Positions 40,730 through 50,728 of a stretch of DNA of 64,000 bases are shown piece by piece. The stretch lies in contig JAIBBK010000006.1 in NCBI GenBank assembly GCA_019694675.1, positions 34,281-98,280 of the forward strand. The letters are read 5' to 3'. Origin of the DNA: Ignavibacteria bacterium (GTDB taxonomy: Bacteria; Bacteroidota; Ignavibacteria; Tepidaquicellales; Tepidaquicellaceae). The translations under genes and the position numbers were made by a program. Every line of letters begins with the position of its first letter. The stretch's first letter is position 1. The notes below the pieces were generated by a model that saw only the letters and a program-made list of their open reading frames with translations, made no database searches and had not been told where the DNA came from.

Positions 40730-42325
40730 TCACTTGATCATCAGCATCTTCTTTGTATCGCTGAATCCTTCTGACATGAGCCTGTAGTAATACACACCGC
40801 TTGGAAGGCCGGCGCCGTTGAACTTCGCTTCATAAGATCCGATATTCAGTCTTTCATTTACGATCTCCTTCACTTCCCTTCCCATTGCATCAAAGACCGA
40901 TATCCTGACATGCCCTGCTCTCGGTATTTCAAAGGCGATTGAAGTGGAAGGATTGAAAGGATTCGGAAAATTCTGGTACAACCGGTAATCCCCTGCAACA
41001 GCGCTTTCCTTTATCACAGAAGTGATTGTTCCGTTACCGCCGTAAAAGCAGATCACTTTGCCTTCCCTGTTTCCGCCGAGAAATTCATTCACACCGTTTG
41101 TGTCAATGTCCTTTAGGACCGCGGCCCTGTCACCGCGCTGATTGAGAGTTGTGCCGAACAAATGTTCAAAAAGTATGTTCCCGTTTGCACCGTTCAGTAC
41201 CAGCAGTCTTGCGGGCACCTGAGTGGCAATCACAATGTCGTGTGTGCTGTCGCCGGTTACATCTCCGATGTCGTCAACACCTCTGATGTAGGAAGACCCG
41301 AGCGCATTCGACCAGAGAGTGTTTCCGGTTCTTGTATCAACTCTGTAAGCGACCTGCGGAGCGGAAGGCAGGAAGTCCGCATAGCCGTTGCCGTCAGCGT
41401 CGTCAAGAAGCTGTATCTTTCCGTTGTTGCTTGAGCTGAGACTCCTTGCCCAGATCTGCGCGCCGGTTGCTCCGCTGAGCGCAAACACATACCCGGTAAA
41501 TCCTCCGAGCCCGATGATGTCTTTCCTGCCGTCAGTGTCAACGTCGGGCATCTCCTTCAGGCTCCATGTGTTTCCTGCCGATGTGTAATTCCAGGCGGTA
41601 TTGCCCAGTGTGTCAAGCCCGCGCACAATGTACGGCGCGCCGTTGTTGTTCACGCCTATCGCCGCGCCCTTCTCAGTACCGATCGCATCATCTGTGAACG
41701 GCTCCGGCTGCTGCCTGTACCAAAGCTCCTGCCCGTTGACCGCATTCAGGCAGATTGCCGCATGCCTTCCGCCGTTGGTAACACCGCTTGCAGATACAAT
41801 TATGTCCTTTATGCCGTCTCTGTTGAAATCGTAATTTGCATTCACTGACTCAATATCGCCGTCGCTTGTCGTGATTGTATTGCCGTACTCCCAGATCATT
41901 GTTCCGTTGTTTCCTCTGAGCGCATACACCATTTCATTTCCTCCGCCGCACCCGATCACAACATCCGGCATTCCGTCGTTATTGACATCGGTGATCGTAA
42001 CCGCATCTTCCCATTCCACAGAGCCGGTGTTTATGCTCCCGAAGTGAGTGCTGTATCTCCACAACTCGGCTCCGTTAGCTCCGCTGTAGCACAAAGTATA
42101 GTAGTTTCCCGTTGCCACTATCACATCGTTTATCCCGTCAGCGTTAACGTCCGGAATCTGTTTCAGGCTTCTCACCTGTTTGTCCTGAAGCGTCGTGCCG
42201 GGATTGTCGGGGATCTGTATCTGCCAGATTATTTCTCCGAACTGTCTCAAGGAGTTTTGCGAATATGCCCGGCAGGCCAATGCGGCTGTGACGATCAGCG
42301 CCGGGACCAGTATTAAGTTTCTCAT
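40730..42325 (-). CDS. Secreted FG-GAP/PQQ-like beta-propeller with T9SS tail
   Basis: 531 residues with a signal peptide (LILVPALIVTAALACRAYS). Seven or so blades alternate calcium-loop strands (DVNADGINDVIVATG, DVNNDGMPDVVIGCGG, NYDFNRDGIKDIIVSASG) with GANGAELWRYS-type turns, combining FG-GAP/VCBS and PQQ-like repeats. KVICFYGGNG closes the propeller. The tail has YQNFPNPFNPSTSIAFEI, then FDAMGREVKEIV, SGVYYYRLMSEG and KKMLMIK. Such proteins often bind partner proteins or glycans through calcium-stiffened loops; no enzyme site is visible. Confidence 0.88.
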   Translation of the reverse strand: MRNLILVPALIVTAALACRAYSQNSLRQFGEIIWQIQIPDNPGTTLQDKQVRSLKQIPDVNADGINDVIVATGNYYTLCYSGANGAELWRYSTHFGSINTGSVEWEDAVTITDVNNDGMPDVVIGCGGGNEMVYALRGNNGTMIWEYGNTITTSDGDIESVNANYDFNRDGIKDIIVSASGVTNGGRHAAICLNAVNGQELWYRQQPEPFTDDAIGTEKGAAIGVNNNGAPYIVRGLDTLGNTAWNYTSAGNTWSLKEMPDVDTDGRKDIIGLGGFTGYVFALSGATGAQIWARSLSSSNNGKIQLLDDADGNGYADFLPSAPQVAYRVDTRTGNTLWSNALGSSYIRGVDDIGDVTGDSTHDIVIATQVPARLLVLNGANGNILFEHLFGTTLNQRGDRAAVLKDIDTNGVNEFLGGNREGKVICFYGGNGTITSVIKESAVAGDYRLYQNFPNPFNPSTSIAFEIPRAGHVRISVFDAMGREVKEIVNERLNIGSYEAKFNGAGLPSGVYYYRLMSEGFSDTKKMLMIK

Positions 42326-42396
42326 CTCTGTGTTTTTGTCAAGATAGTTATTGGCTTTTTGATTAGAAAGAATGGAATTTCAAATCGGCACGGCCA

Positions 42397-42423
42397 ATAA
42401 AAAAAGGAGCCGCTTGGCTCCTT
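42397..42423 (-). terminator. Rho-independent terminator of the 943-residue gene
   Basis: AAGGAGCC (42404-42411), loop GCTT and GGCTCCTT form an 8-bp stem. On the minus strand it is followed by a T-rich run. It sits 30 bp after the stop at 42454. Confidence 0.8.
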
Positions 42424-42453
42424 CCTCTTCAGCTTTCCCGGTTATCGCGGCTC

Positions 42454-45285
42454 TTACTTGATCAGTACCATCCTCCTCGTCCCTGCAATCTTTCCGGCTT
42501 CCATTCTGCAGAAATACACTCCGCTCGCAAGGGATGCACCGCTGAATTCCACTGCATATTGCCCTGCGGCTCTGAACTCGTTATCCACAAGCCTTGCAAA
42601 TTGGCTTCCGGGTATGCCGCAGCCTGTCAGTTCCTCTGCATAAGTACTGTCAACAGGATACGGAGATATGTTTTCAAAGACAGTTTTGCGCAAGAGAGCA
42701 TCTTCGCAGTTGCTGAGTTTCAACCCCTTCCAGTTGCTTCCGGCTTTTGCTTTAAGATAAAGGGAATAACTTTCCGAACTGCTTCCTGAATGGAACGAAC
42801 CGCCGTTCATTACTATTCTTGCATTTGTGTTTGAAAACAGGATAGTCGTATTCGGCACAATCGTAATGTCATGTCCGTTGTTATTCACTTCGCCCCTGCA
42901 CTCAAATTCAAATCCTCCGCAGTCTTCATCGGCAACGAGTGTGCCTCCTTCCTGCATTACGGGAGCGAGTTTGTAGAGCTTGCCTTCGCCGGGGAGGAAG
43001 TATCCAAGCGTACCCTGTGTTGAGCCCATATCTAAAAAGCCGCCTGTTCCCTGATTGCGCTTATCAAAGACTTTTGAAATTCCAGTGTTCATATCAGAAA
43101 GAATCCAGTTGTTGTATCCGCTCAGGTCTGTTGAATCAAATTTTATCTTAAGTTGTCTTACATCGCCTTCTTTGTCTATCATGTCAGGAACACATCTCTT
43201 GTTCACCATCATAAAATACTTGCTCTTGTCATTCGTACTCAGGTAATCCGGATAGAAAAATCCCATTTCCCAGTATTTAGTGACATCGTTATTTGATGGC
43301 GAAAAACCATAAGGAGACTGAGGATCTCTGAAGATGCTCATAATATCTGAAATGAAGTTTTGATCAGGCCCATCCCTGTTTACTGAAAATCCCTGGGTGT
43401 TATTTGAGTTAGCAATTAGTGGTCCCCATATATGTATCTTTTCATTAAGATGTTTCACTCCTTCCCACTTATTCTCTCCATAAAAATTCATTATTCTTTT
43501 TTCTTTCGCCTCCCAGAGTTGTCCTGGTGTTGTTAAGTTTATTATTGAATCCAGCATGCCAATTGATAAATTGAAAGTTGTCTCATTATTCTCATTTGTC
43601 ATGGAATATACCGTGTTAAAGGCGTAAGGCATAAGCCCTTTTATTCCATAGCATAGCCCAATACAATTCATCGCACCGATTTCGGAATTCATTGGTTCTC
43701 TGTTTGCTGCCGGGTAAGGACCTTCTTTAAAAGCATGAGCCTGAGACACAAAATAAAGGTCTCGATTTTTTAAAAAAGCAATACTTACCATTCTCTTTAA
43801 TGTGTCGGCCATTACGTTCCATATTCTTTGAAGTGAATCGTTGTAAGCGTTTAAAGGTTTTTTTATCGAGTTATAATAACCGGTTACGGTATCTTGTATG
43901 AATTGTGGTGTGTATGAGTTGATGAATTGTATAGTAACATTGTTTGGAATGACCGGTTTGAAATCACCCCATGGTCCCTGAAATGGATACCACCCAAAAA
44001 TCAATGCATCGGGATTCACTACATCTATGTAAGTATTTACATCATAATCCTGTCCTCTTTCCCTCATATTTGCCTCGAAACTCCATGGGTTGAACATAGA
44101 TATCATTTTCGCACGCGGGTCATTGGAATATCCGGGAATTGAGTCCCTTAGAAAATCCTGAAGATAATTCAGGCAGGTGAGTCTTGCGTAATCTGTTTCT
44201 TCCGTATAAAATCCTTTTACATTGTGAATTGGACCGTCATGATTTAACAATGAATCTACTTTGACCTTGATTGTGTTTCTCAGCTTCTGGTCTTTGCCGA
44301 ATAATTTTTCCGCTGGCTCGTCCATTATCTTCACATAGTCTATCCACACACTCACTTCCTGAAACCAGAAAATTTGATAATCTACTTGACAAAGGTCAAT
44401 ATTATGCCACTCTAGGAAACCACCGACCCGACCTTCGTTTAGAAAATCTCCCGCAACATTAAAATTTGTACCAACATAATCCTCCAAATATCTTCCATCA
44501 TAATTGTTTGTTCCATCTAGTCTAAAATCAGAAGTAGTAACGGTTATAGAGTCAATTGGAGAACCGTTAAAAGCAATAGCAATTAACTTTATTACAGGTT
44601 TTTCTTCACCAAAAGCATCTGTCGTGCTAATCCTCATTCTCGGCTTAACATAATACTTATTTACAAAGCGAACCCCGTTATCATTTAACACCGGCTGGTA
44701 TATCGGGTCAAGAACAACCCCGGAATATGAGTTCTCTGCATTCTCGTTCAGCTCTGTCAGTATTGGAACTGGTGTGTACGGACCGGACGGGATGGCTTCA
44801 TAAAACCTTACGCGTTGTGTTTGTCCCTGCCAGTTATCAAATGTATCTATTCCCCTGCTGTGGTGATTATTATATCTGTATCTGTCATTAACCGAATCTG
44901 CCTGGTGAATACTTACTTTACCAAATGCCGCATACATCAGACTATCCGGTTCATAATATCCTCCCATTTCATAAAGCTCTAAGGAATCAAGCGAAGTCAG
45001 ATGATACTGAAGATTGCTTCCTGCAAAAAAGCCTTGCCACAAGTTAAGCTTTAATTCTGAAAACCAATTGTAATGTTGCCAATAAGAACAATGAAGGGTA
45101 GTATTAATTTTATAGCACGTCTGATGAGGAGTAAATGTAAATCCAAGTTGAAACTCCTTTTGCTGTGAGAATAAATATTCTGTTGTAAGAGATTGAATGA
45201 AAAATACAATTAGAATAAGCTTCAGCCCAACATTACATTTAATAGCAAATCCAAATTTATTTTTTGAAGTAGAATTACATTTCAT
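42454..45285 (-). CDS. Large secreted protein, probable TIM-barrel glycoside hydrolase-like, truncated T9SS tail
   Basis: 943 residues; AAAGGAGG precedes the ATG. A signal peptide (LILIVFFIQSLTTEYLFS) leads to a beta-rich N-domain. Residues about 310-650 suggest a (beta/alpha)8 barrel: GFYTEETDYARL, MFNPWSFEANMRERG, PDALIFGWYPFQGPW, FVSQAHAFKEGPYPAANREP, then GAMNCIGLCYGIKGLMPY, a wording I know from glycoside-hydrolase-like barrels (inference). Residues about 780-890 look like a beta-helix. From F896 the end is FARLVDNEFRAAGQYAVEFS and RRMVLIK: only the second half of a T9SS tail, with YPNPFNP missing. The first three quarters are AT-rich, unlike the last part. Possibly a chimera. Confidence 0.7.
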   Translation of the reverse strand: MKCNSTSKNKFGFAIKCNVGLKLILIVFFIQSLTTEYLFSQQKEFQLGFTFTPHQTCYKINTTLHCSYWQHYNWFSELKLNLWQGFFAGSNLQYHLTSLDSLELYEMGGYYEPDSLMYAAFGKVSIHQADSVNDRYRYNNHHSRGIDTFDNWQGQTQRVRFYEAIPSGPYTPVPILTELNENAENSYSGVVLDPIYQPVLNDNGVRFVNKYYVKPRMRISTTDAFGEEKPVIKLIAIAFNGSPIDSITVTTSDFRLDGTNNYDGRYLEDYVGTNFNVAGDFLNEGRVGGFLEWHNIDLCQVDYQIFWFQEVSVWIDYVKIMDEPAEKLFGKDQKLRNTIKVKVDSLLNHDGPIHNVKGFYTEETDYARLTCLNYLQDFLRDSIPGYSNDPRAKMISMFNPWSFEANMRERGQDYDVNTYIDVVNPDALIFGWYPFQGPWGDFKPVIPNNVTIQFINSYTPQFIQDTVTGYYNSIKKPLNAYNDSLQRIWNVMADTLKRMVSIAFLKNRDLYFVSQAHAFKEGPYPAANREPMNSEIGAMNCIGLCYGIKGLMPYAFNTVYSMTNENNETTFNLSIGMLDSIINLTTPGQLWEAKEKRIMNFYGENKWEGVKHLNEKIHIWGPLIANSNNTQGFSVNRDGPDQNFISDIMSIFRDPQSPYGFSPSNNDVTKYWEMGFFYPDYLSTNDKSKYFMMVNKRCVPDMIDKEGDVRQLKIKFDSTDLSGYNNWILSDMNTGISKVFDKRNQGTGGFLDMGSTQGTLGYFLPGEGKLYKLAPVMQEGGTLVADEDCGGFEFECRGEVNNNGHDITIVPNTTILFSNTNARIVMNGGSFHSGSSSESYSLYLKAKAGSNWKGLKLSNCEDALLRKTVFENISPYPVDSTYAEELTGCGIPGSQFARLVDNEFRAAGQYAVEFSGASLASGVYFCRMEAGKIAGTRRMVLIK

Positions 45286-46640
45286 AATTCCTCCTTTGTG
45301 TAATTAGTTTAACAAATGTGGATGTTTCAATATTACTTTGACAGTATCATTTTCTTACTTTTACTAAAATCAACAACACCGTCTTGTGTACTTGCCTCCA
45401 GTTTATAAAAATAAACACCGCTCGATATTCCTTTTGCATCAAATAAAAATTCATGTCGGCCGGACAATAGAATTCCGTTACTTTGCCATATGTTGATCTC
45501 TCTGCCTGCAATGTCATATATGATCAGCTTTACAAAAGAATTTGATCTTAATTCAAAGCTAATTTTCGTCTGGCTGTTGAATGGATTAGGATAGTTTTGA
45601 TACAATATGTAATCTTCAGGGACAAAGTTAGTGAATGAATTGATATGAGTAATTGTTCCTCCGCCGTTTGTTGTGTTTGCTATACCAAAATCCCCTGTCC
45701 ATCCCTTCAAACTATCAACAATTGAAATATTTTTCGATGTGCTTGAATCGATTTGATAACCCCATGTGTTTCCACTATTTGTTGTTTTGAATATTTTAAA
45801 CCTTGCTCCAGTACCAGCCCAACCCACTGCTAAACTATTTGCAAACTTAATGTCTTCAATATTGTTAAAGAAATTAAAAATACCCTGATAATTCCAAGTA
45901 CTTCCACTGTTTGTTGTATTCATAATCCTCCCACCAGATAATCCCAACCATCCTACAATTTCATTTGCAAAAAATACAGAATAAATAGACCCTGTGAATG
46001 AACTTAAAACAAACCAATTTTCTCCTGCATTAGTTGTTTTTAATAAATTATGTGATGCACCGCAATATCCCGTTGAGTAATTTATAAAAAATAGTTTATA
46101 TGGAAATTGATTTATACCATTAACTTTTCTCTCCCAATTTACTCCTCCGTTTGTCGTTCTATAAAGATCAACAAAAGTATTTTCGCACATGTATCCGCTA
46201 TCTCTATTTACAAAAAACATATCATCGAATCCATTACTAACTGTCATATTCATATCAACCCAGTTAGTTCCTCCATTTGTAGATTTGAGTAAAAGTGTCC
46301 ATGGAGGTCCTGAATATCTGTAACCACCTAAATAAATAACGGAACTATCTACAGCATCTAACACTTCAAATTCTATTCCGTAATCTTCAACTGTATATTC
46401 CAATTGTTTCCTCCATTTGTTGTATATAAAATATAGCTTGTATCCTGATATGAACTAGTTGCAGCCCAGCCTCTAAGCGAATCAACAAACTCTAAACCGA
46501 CTATCGGGTTACTTACAGGAATACTCTGCTGATACCATTGCGAGTACACTGAACCTGCATTGAACGCATTGATGAACATGAAGACGCTGAAGAAATAAAA
46601 CAGGCTAGAAAGAAACCTGACTGCGCGGGTATGTGAGGTG
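43100..46640. other. AT-rich island
   Basis: By hand count 60-base rows at 43441, 45841 and 46081 hold 17, 15 and 12 G/C bases, against 30 at 42901 and 36 at 41461. The low-GC stretch covers most of the 943-residue gene and the frameshifted gene after it. Likely acquired, or poorly ameliorated, DNA. Confidence 0.65.
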
Positions 46641-46648
46641 TGTTTCAT
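45333..46648 (-). pseudogene. BNR/Ycf48-like secreted protein with T9SS tail, split by a frameshift
   Basis: Two overlapping frames make one protein. The upstream piece (46373-46648, 91 residues) has a signal peptide (FYFFSVFMFINAFNAG) and PIVGLEFVDSLRGWAATSS ending TTNGGNNWNIQLKITE. The downstream piece (45333-46403) continues with VEDYGIEFEVLDAVDSSVIY and blades such as LKSTNGGTNWVDMN and YRTTNGGVNWERK. It ends with LYQNYPNPFNSQTKISFEL and SKKMILSK. The shift falls near 46385-46403, inside a blade; no long homopolymer is present. Either a real mutation or an assembly error. Intact, it would be a propeller of about 440 residues of the same type as the protein at 57536-58831. Confidence 0.75.
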
Positions 46649-46664
46649 AATAACTTTCTTTATA

Positions 46665-46672
46665 CAAAACTA
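46665..46672 (-). promoter_or_regulatory. Putative -7 box TAGTTTTG for the split BNR gene
   Basis: On the minus strand TAGTTTTG matches TAnnTTTG, 16 bp before the ATG at 46648. No TTG is found at the usual distance. Confidence 0.35.
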
Positions 46673-46973
46673 CAGAGGATAGATTTCAGAAACTATGACT
46701 TTGGTCATGTTTTGAAAATATGAATCGGCAGCTCAAAGTTGTCTTGTCGGGAGGGAAGATATGCAAACCAGAGATCTTCTTTCCTTCAGTCAATGCCGGG
46801 AAATGTCAACCGTTACCGGAACTGTGCTGCCCAAAGAAGGTCCTTTATATCGTCAACCTCCCATAACTGCAAATTCACTGCAACAGCATTGGAATTTCTG
46901 ATTTAAGCAAATCATGCATTCACGGCAATAAACAGCCGCGAATGCATGAATGAAATTGAACTGAGAATAATGC
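46673..46973. other. Intergenic region with an inverted repeat
   Basis: About 300 bp without a gene. A 14-bp imperfect inverted repeat (CATGCATTCACGGC, 46913-46926, and 46935-46948) lies 26 bp after the stop at 46974. It could terminate the minus-strand sialidase-like gene, but the T-run is weak. Confidence 0.4.
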
Positions 46974-49439
46974 TTATTTTATCAGAAGCATCTTCTTCAC
47001 GTCGTTGAAGTCCGCCGTGATGATCTTGTAATAGTAAATTCCGCTTGGAAGGTCTGATGCATTGAAATCTGCCAGATAGCTTCCCGGGGAGAGGTTTTCG
47101 TTTACAAGCAGTTTCGTTTCTCTTCCAAGTGCATCATAAACGATGACCTTCACAAATCCCTGCCTTACAATGTCAAACCTTATGCTGGTTGAAGGATTGA
47201 ACGGGTTCGGGAAATTCTGATGAAGTGCATACTTGTCAGGCACAGCGGAACCTGTCTGACTGATCCCCACAGTGGTTGACCATCTTGCAGTCTGAGTAAT
47301 GGGATTTCTCATGTTGGTCAGTGTGACCGCGGTGTCGTTGCCTGAGCTGTCCGGACTTGTATATGATCCGTTGCCCGCACCGTTCCATCCTCTGAAGTAA
47401 TACAGAGTTCCGCCGCTCTCAATTCTTCTCGAGAGCACGCCGAATGTCGGGTTTGAAGCAGAGTCGTAAAATACTCCGCCGCCGAATGTGTTTCCTACGG
47501 AAGAAACGGTGAACAGTCTGTACTGGATCTTATAGGTTGCAACAAGGTCAACATTCGCCGTAACGTTGAAAGTCTGTGAAGTGTCGCCGCCGTTGTTCCA
47601 GTTTACGAATGTGTACTGATTTGCGCCAACAACCCTCGGGCTTATTGCCCTTACCGTTACGCTCGTGCCGTTTGTAAATACAAGCTGCTGGGGCTGATTG
47701 TAAGTGACGCCGTTCACCTGAAACTCAGCAACACCGGGCCTGTTTGTCCTTACATTCACAAATGAGGAATTCACAAGCACGTCAACAACTCTTCTGTGAG
47801 CAGGCGTGCCGTTAGGTCCTCTTCCTTCCACCTTCACCCTGTATCTTCCGGGAGTGACGTTACCGACAGCCTCAACTCTGATCTGCACGGAATCGGGATA
47901 TGATGTGATCGAATCCTTTCCGACAAAAGAAAGGTTGAGAGATCCGCTTGCCGGTAGCGTATCAATGCTTGCAGTGAATTTGACTTTGTCCGTATAGCTT
48001 TTTACGCCGGGTACGATCGCCCTGAATGTCGCGTTCTGTCCGTTGTTAACGCTGATGGTTGAAGTGCTGACCTTCATTGCAAAGTCAGGGAAGTAAGCTA
48101 CATAACTTCCGAACGTGTTGTTCCTGAAATCCGTCCATGCCACCATGGATGTTACGGAATTGGAGATAAGTGAATTGTAATCGCCGAGATAAGCAGGAGT
48201 ACCGCCGCCGCCGCATGTTGTGCAGTTGATCCTGAACTTCTTGTTTGAGATCATCTTGTTTGGCACAAACGACTGTCCGCCGTTGGTTGAATATGTGGCA
48301 TAGATGAGCGCGCTGTCGCTCGTCGGACAATCCCTTGTATCCATCCACTGCACATAAAGTTTTCCGGTTTCCTTGTCACACCATGTGGCAGGATGCCATT
48401 GGTTGTTTGCCGTTGTGTTTGCATCATCATTCACCCGGACTTCCGAAGACCAGCTAACTCCGTGGTCAGTCGAATATCTGCACCATATGTCGGGCTTGTT
48501 GCCGTCACCGGGCGGATTGTTTGAAGAGTATATGAGATAGAGCCTTCCTCTGTTCGGGCCGTAGCTGTTATCTGCCGTGATGAAAGGATACGGGCGCGTC
48601 CTCATATTCTGAACGGAGTTTCTTCCGCCTACATTTGTGCCGACGAAATTTGCGAAGTTCTGAGCGGACATGAAATCAAAGGTCTGTCCGCCGTTGGTTG
48701 ACCGGTAGAAAGTGTATGTGGCGGAGAAGGAACTTCCCGTGTTGGTTACAACGTAAACACATCCTCCCTGTACATTATTTCCGTTAAGCACATTCGGGCC
48801 TACGCATACCATCATTCCGGGGAGAGTGTTTGATGCTCCGAAAGTATTGGTGAAACTTGCGCCGTTGTCAATGCTTCTTACAAAATTACCCGGAGTCATT
48901 ACCCCGTAAACATAATTTGCATACGGGCCGCCTGTCTGATCCGCTGCGATCCAGTTCTTGTCATTTCCGATATTTGCAGAAACGGGAGTAAGCCATGTCT
49001 GTCCGTTGTTCGTTGACCTTACATTCCAGGTGCCGGTGATCGGGCTCTTCATATTGTCATAATACAGGTTGCCAAGACTGTCGTAAGCAGTGACCGGGTC
49101 GCCTGCCGCATTCGGAAATACGGGATTGTTCCTGAGCCAGTCAATTCCGTTAAGAGTGTAGTAAGTTGCATTCGTGTTGTATGCCAGGAAGTACTGCGTC
49201 GGTTGTCTCGGATTCTCTGAAATATGGCATTCCGCAAAATCAACTCCGAGATCGAAGTTGTCGTAACCTTCATTGTCTGTGATCACTGCAACGGGATGCG
49301 GCTGTGTGTAAAGCACATTGTCCCAGTATTGCCTCGGCGGCTGGTCAAGCAGAGGATCATCATCCTGCGCGGCAATTCTTGCAATGCTCACTGCCACAAT
49401 GCCGACAGCAAGGATGTAGGTTAATAGTTTAGATTTCAT
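46974..49439 (-). CDS. Secreted BNR/sialidase-like protein with InlB-type repeats and T9SS tail
   Basis: 821 residues. Signal peptide LTYILAVGIVAVSIARIAA. The first half is a BNR propeller (FYRSTNGGQTFDFMSAQ, YSTDHGVSWSSEVRVN, YATYSTNGGQSFVPNKM) with long loops (TWCDKETGKLYVQWMDTRD). Residues about 470-560 look like an Ig-like fold. NWNNGGDTSQTFNVTANVD and LVATYKI form a bacterial repeat (InlB B-like) unit. The tail is HQNFPNPFNPSTSIRFDIV, YDALGRETKLLV, SGIYYYKIITAD and KKMLLIK. It should be displayed at the surface. No clear sialidase Arg triad is visible, so the enzymatic role is unproven. Confidence 0.85.
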   Translation of the reverse strand: MKSKLLTYILAVGIVAVSIARIAAQDDDPLLDQPPRQYWDNVLYTQPHPVAVITDNEGYDNFDLGVDFAECHISENPRQPTQYFLAYNTNATYYTLNGIDWLRNNPVFPNAAGDPVTAYDSLGNLYYDNMKSPITGTWNVRSTNNGQTWLTPVSANIGNDKNWIAADQTGGPYANYVYGVMTPGNFVRSIDNGASFTNTFGASNTLPGMMVCVGPNVLNGNNVQGGCVYVVTNTGSSFSATYTFYRSTNGGQTFDFMSAQNFANFVGTNVGGRNSVQNMRTRPYPFITADNSYGPNRGRLYLIYSSNNPPGDGNKPDIWCRYSTDHGVSWSSEVRVNDDANTTANNQWHPATWCDKETGKLYVQWMDTRDCPTSDSALIYATYSTNGGQSFVPNKMISNKKFRINCTTCGGGGTPAYLGDYNSLISNSVTSMVAWTDFRNNTFGSYVAYFPDFAMKVSTSTISVNNGQNATFRAIVPGVKSYTDKVKFTASIDTLPASGSLNLSFVGKDSITSYPDSVQIRVEAVGNVTPGRYRVKVEGRGPNGTPAHRRVVDVLVNSSFVNVRTNRPGVAEFQVNGVTYNQPQQLVFTNGTSVTVRAISPRVVGANQYTFVNWNNGGDTSQTFNVTANVDLVATYKIQYRLFTVSSVGNTFGGGVFYDSASNPTFGVLSRRIESGGTLYYFRGWNGAGNGSYTSPDSSGNDTAVTLTNMRNPITQTARWSTTVGISQTGSAVPDKYALHQNFPNPFNPSTSIRFDIVRQGFVKVIVYDALGRETKLLVNENLSPGSYLADFNASDLPSGIYYYKIITADFNDVKKMLLIK

Positions 49440-49527
49440 AGGTTGTTCCTTTCTGAGTGTTGGGGTTATTGAATGAAAATAATTTCGGTTAAGTTACGAA
49501 TACGAAACTTTTCTAACAATGTTCAAT

Positions 49528-50703
49528 CTACTTTTGCAGTACCATCTTTTTAGTTGCCGATCGCCAGCCGCCGATTTCAACATGGTAAAAATAGACCCCG
49601 GAAGGAAAGGAGCCTGCCTGAAATTCAAACTCTCCTGAGTAACCGTTCTGAATCCTCTTTTCAAATTCAAACACGGTCTTACCGTGAATATCAGAAACAA
49701 GGAGTCTTGCAGATCCGCTGATTCTACCCGTACCTGCGGTTGTGCTGAACTTTATCTTCGTAGAAGGATTGAACGGATTCGGGTAATTCTGATAAAGCTC
49801 AAATCCGGCTGACTCGAGCGTCTCTTCATGAATTGAATTCGGATACGCCGGGCCTGTGTATATCATGATGTAATCTTCTGCAGACAATCTGATCACGGCG
49901 GGGTCACCTCCCTGAACATTGACCGGTGTGAATGAAGACCAAACTCCGCCGTTAGGACTTGACGAGAACCAGATGCCGCTTCCGCTTCCGTAGAAGCGGA
50001 GTTCGTTCGTATCTGCGATCATGTAGTTTCCTATCCATGAGTGCGTCTGGTCAGAGGGAATGTCCTGCACTCGCGTAAAATTCACTCCGTCCTGCGAGAT
50101 GTTATGATAAGCCCCGGTACCTGCAGTGATCGGATTTGCGAGGTGCCACAAACCCCTGAATCTTATCACCGCCGGATCAATGACGGGCTTGTCGGGCATA
50201 CCGAACCTTACACCTTCATCCATTGTGTAATTGACGCCGTCGTAAGATACGGCTGAGTATGTATTCACTGATGTGTCGGCAAACATGGTGAGGCCCGATG
50301 AAAAGTAAAGTCTTATCCTGCCGTCATCAGTGTTAGCAAGTGTCGGGTCAAACGGCCGCTGAAAATTCTGCGGAAGGCCGTTCACGGTCACGGGCTGAGG
50401 AGATGTCCATGTCAATCCGTTATCGGAGGAGAACTTTACAGCCACGCGGTCCCATGTGATCGAGCCAACCGGCTGTCTGAACCACTGAAATGCGCTGACG
50501 AGAACGCCGGACGGAAGCTTGAGCAGGCACGGCACTCCCGACGAATCCTGAAATGTCTGAATGTTGCCAAAGCTCGTGCCGTCTGCACTGCGGCATATTT
50601 TCAGAGGCCTTCTCCACGGCGGTTCGCCCTGAGCATGGAGACTTCCGCGGCATATCAGGAATATTACAAGAGCCGCAATGCATCGGAAGGATAAGAATAC
50701 CAT
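49528..50703 (-). CDS. Secreted five-bladed-propeller (GH43/sialidase-like) protein with T9SS tail
   Basis: 391 residues. The signal peptide (IAALVIFLICRGSLHAQ) is followed by CRSADGTSFGNIQTFQDSSG, then RVAVKFSSDNGLTWTSPQPV, RPFDPTLANTDDGRIRLYFS, PDKPVIDPAVIRFRGLWHL and GGDPAVIRLSAEDYIMIYTG. The repeated (D)PxxxRxxG strand pattern is that of five-bladed propellers of the GH43/GH32/sialidase-superfamily type. The acid residues D (DPTL, DPAV, DPAV) recur at blade starts. The tail reads YQNYPNPFNPSTKIKFSTT and KKMVLQK. Its promoter TTG-N20-TAATTTG lies 26 bp upstream. Substrate unknown. Confidence 0.83.
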   Translation of the reverse strand: MVFLSFRCIAALVIFLICRGSLHAQGEPPWRRPLKICRSADGTSFGNIQTFQDSSGVPCLLKLPSGVLVSAFQWFRQPVGSITWDRVAVKFSSDNGLTWTSPQPVTVNGLPQNFQRPFDPTLANTDDGRIRLYFSSGLTMFADTSVNTYSAVSYDGVNYTMDEGVRFGMPDKPVIDPAVIRFRGLWHLANPITAGTGAYHNISQDGVNFTRVQDIPSDQTHSWIGNYMIADTNELRFYGSGSGIWFSSSPNGGVWSSFTPVNVQGGDPAVIRLSAEDYIMIYTGPAYPNSIHEETLESAGFELYQNYPNPFNPSTKIKFSTTAGTGRISGSARLLVSDIHGKTVFEFEKRIQNGYSGEFEFQAGSFPSGVYFYHVEIGGWRSATKKMVLQK

Positions 50704-50728
50704 AAGAGTTAATGATCTGATCGTGATG

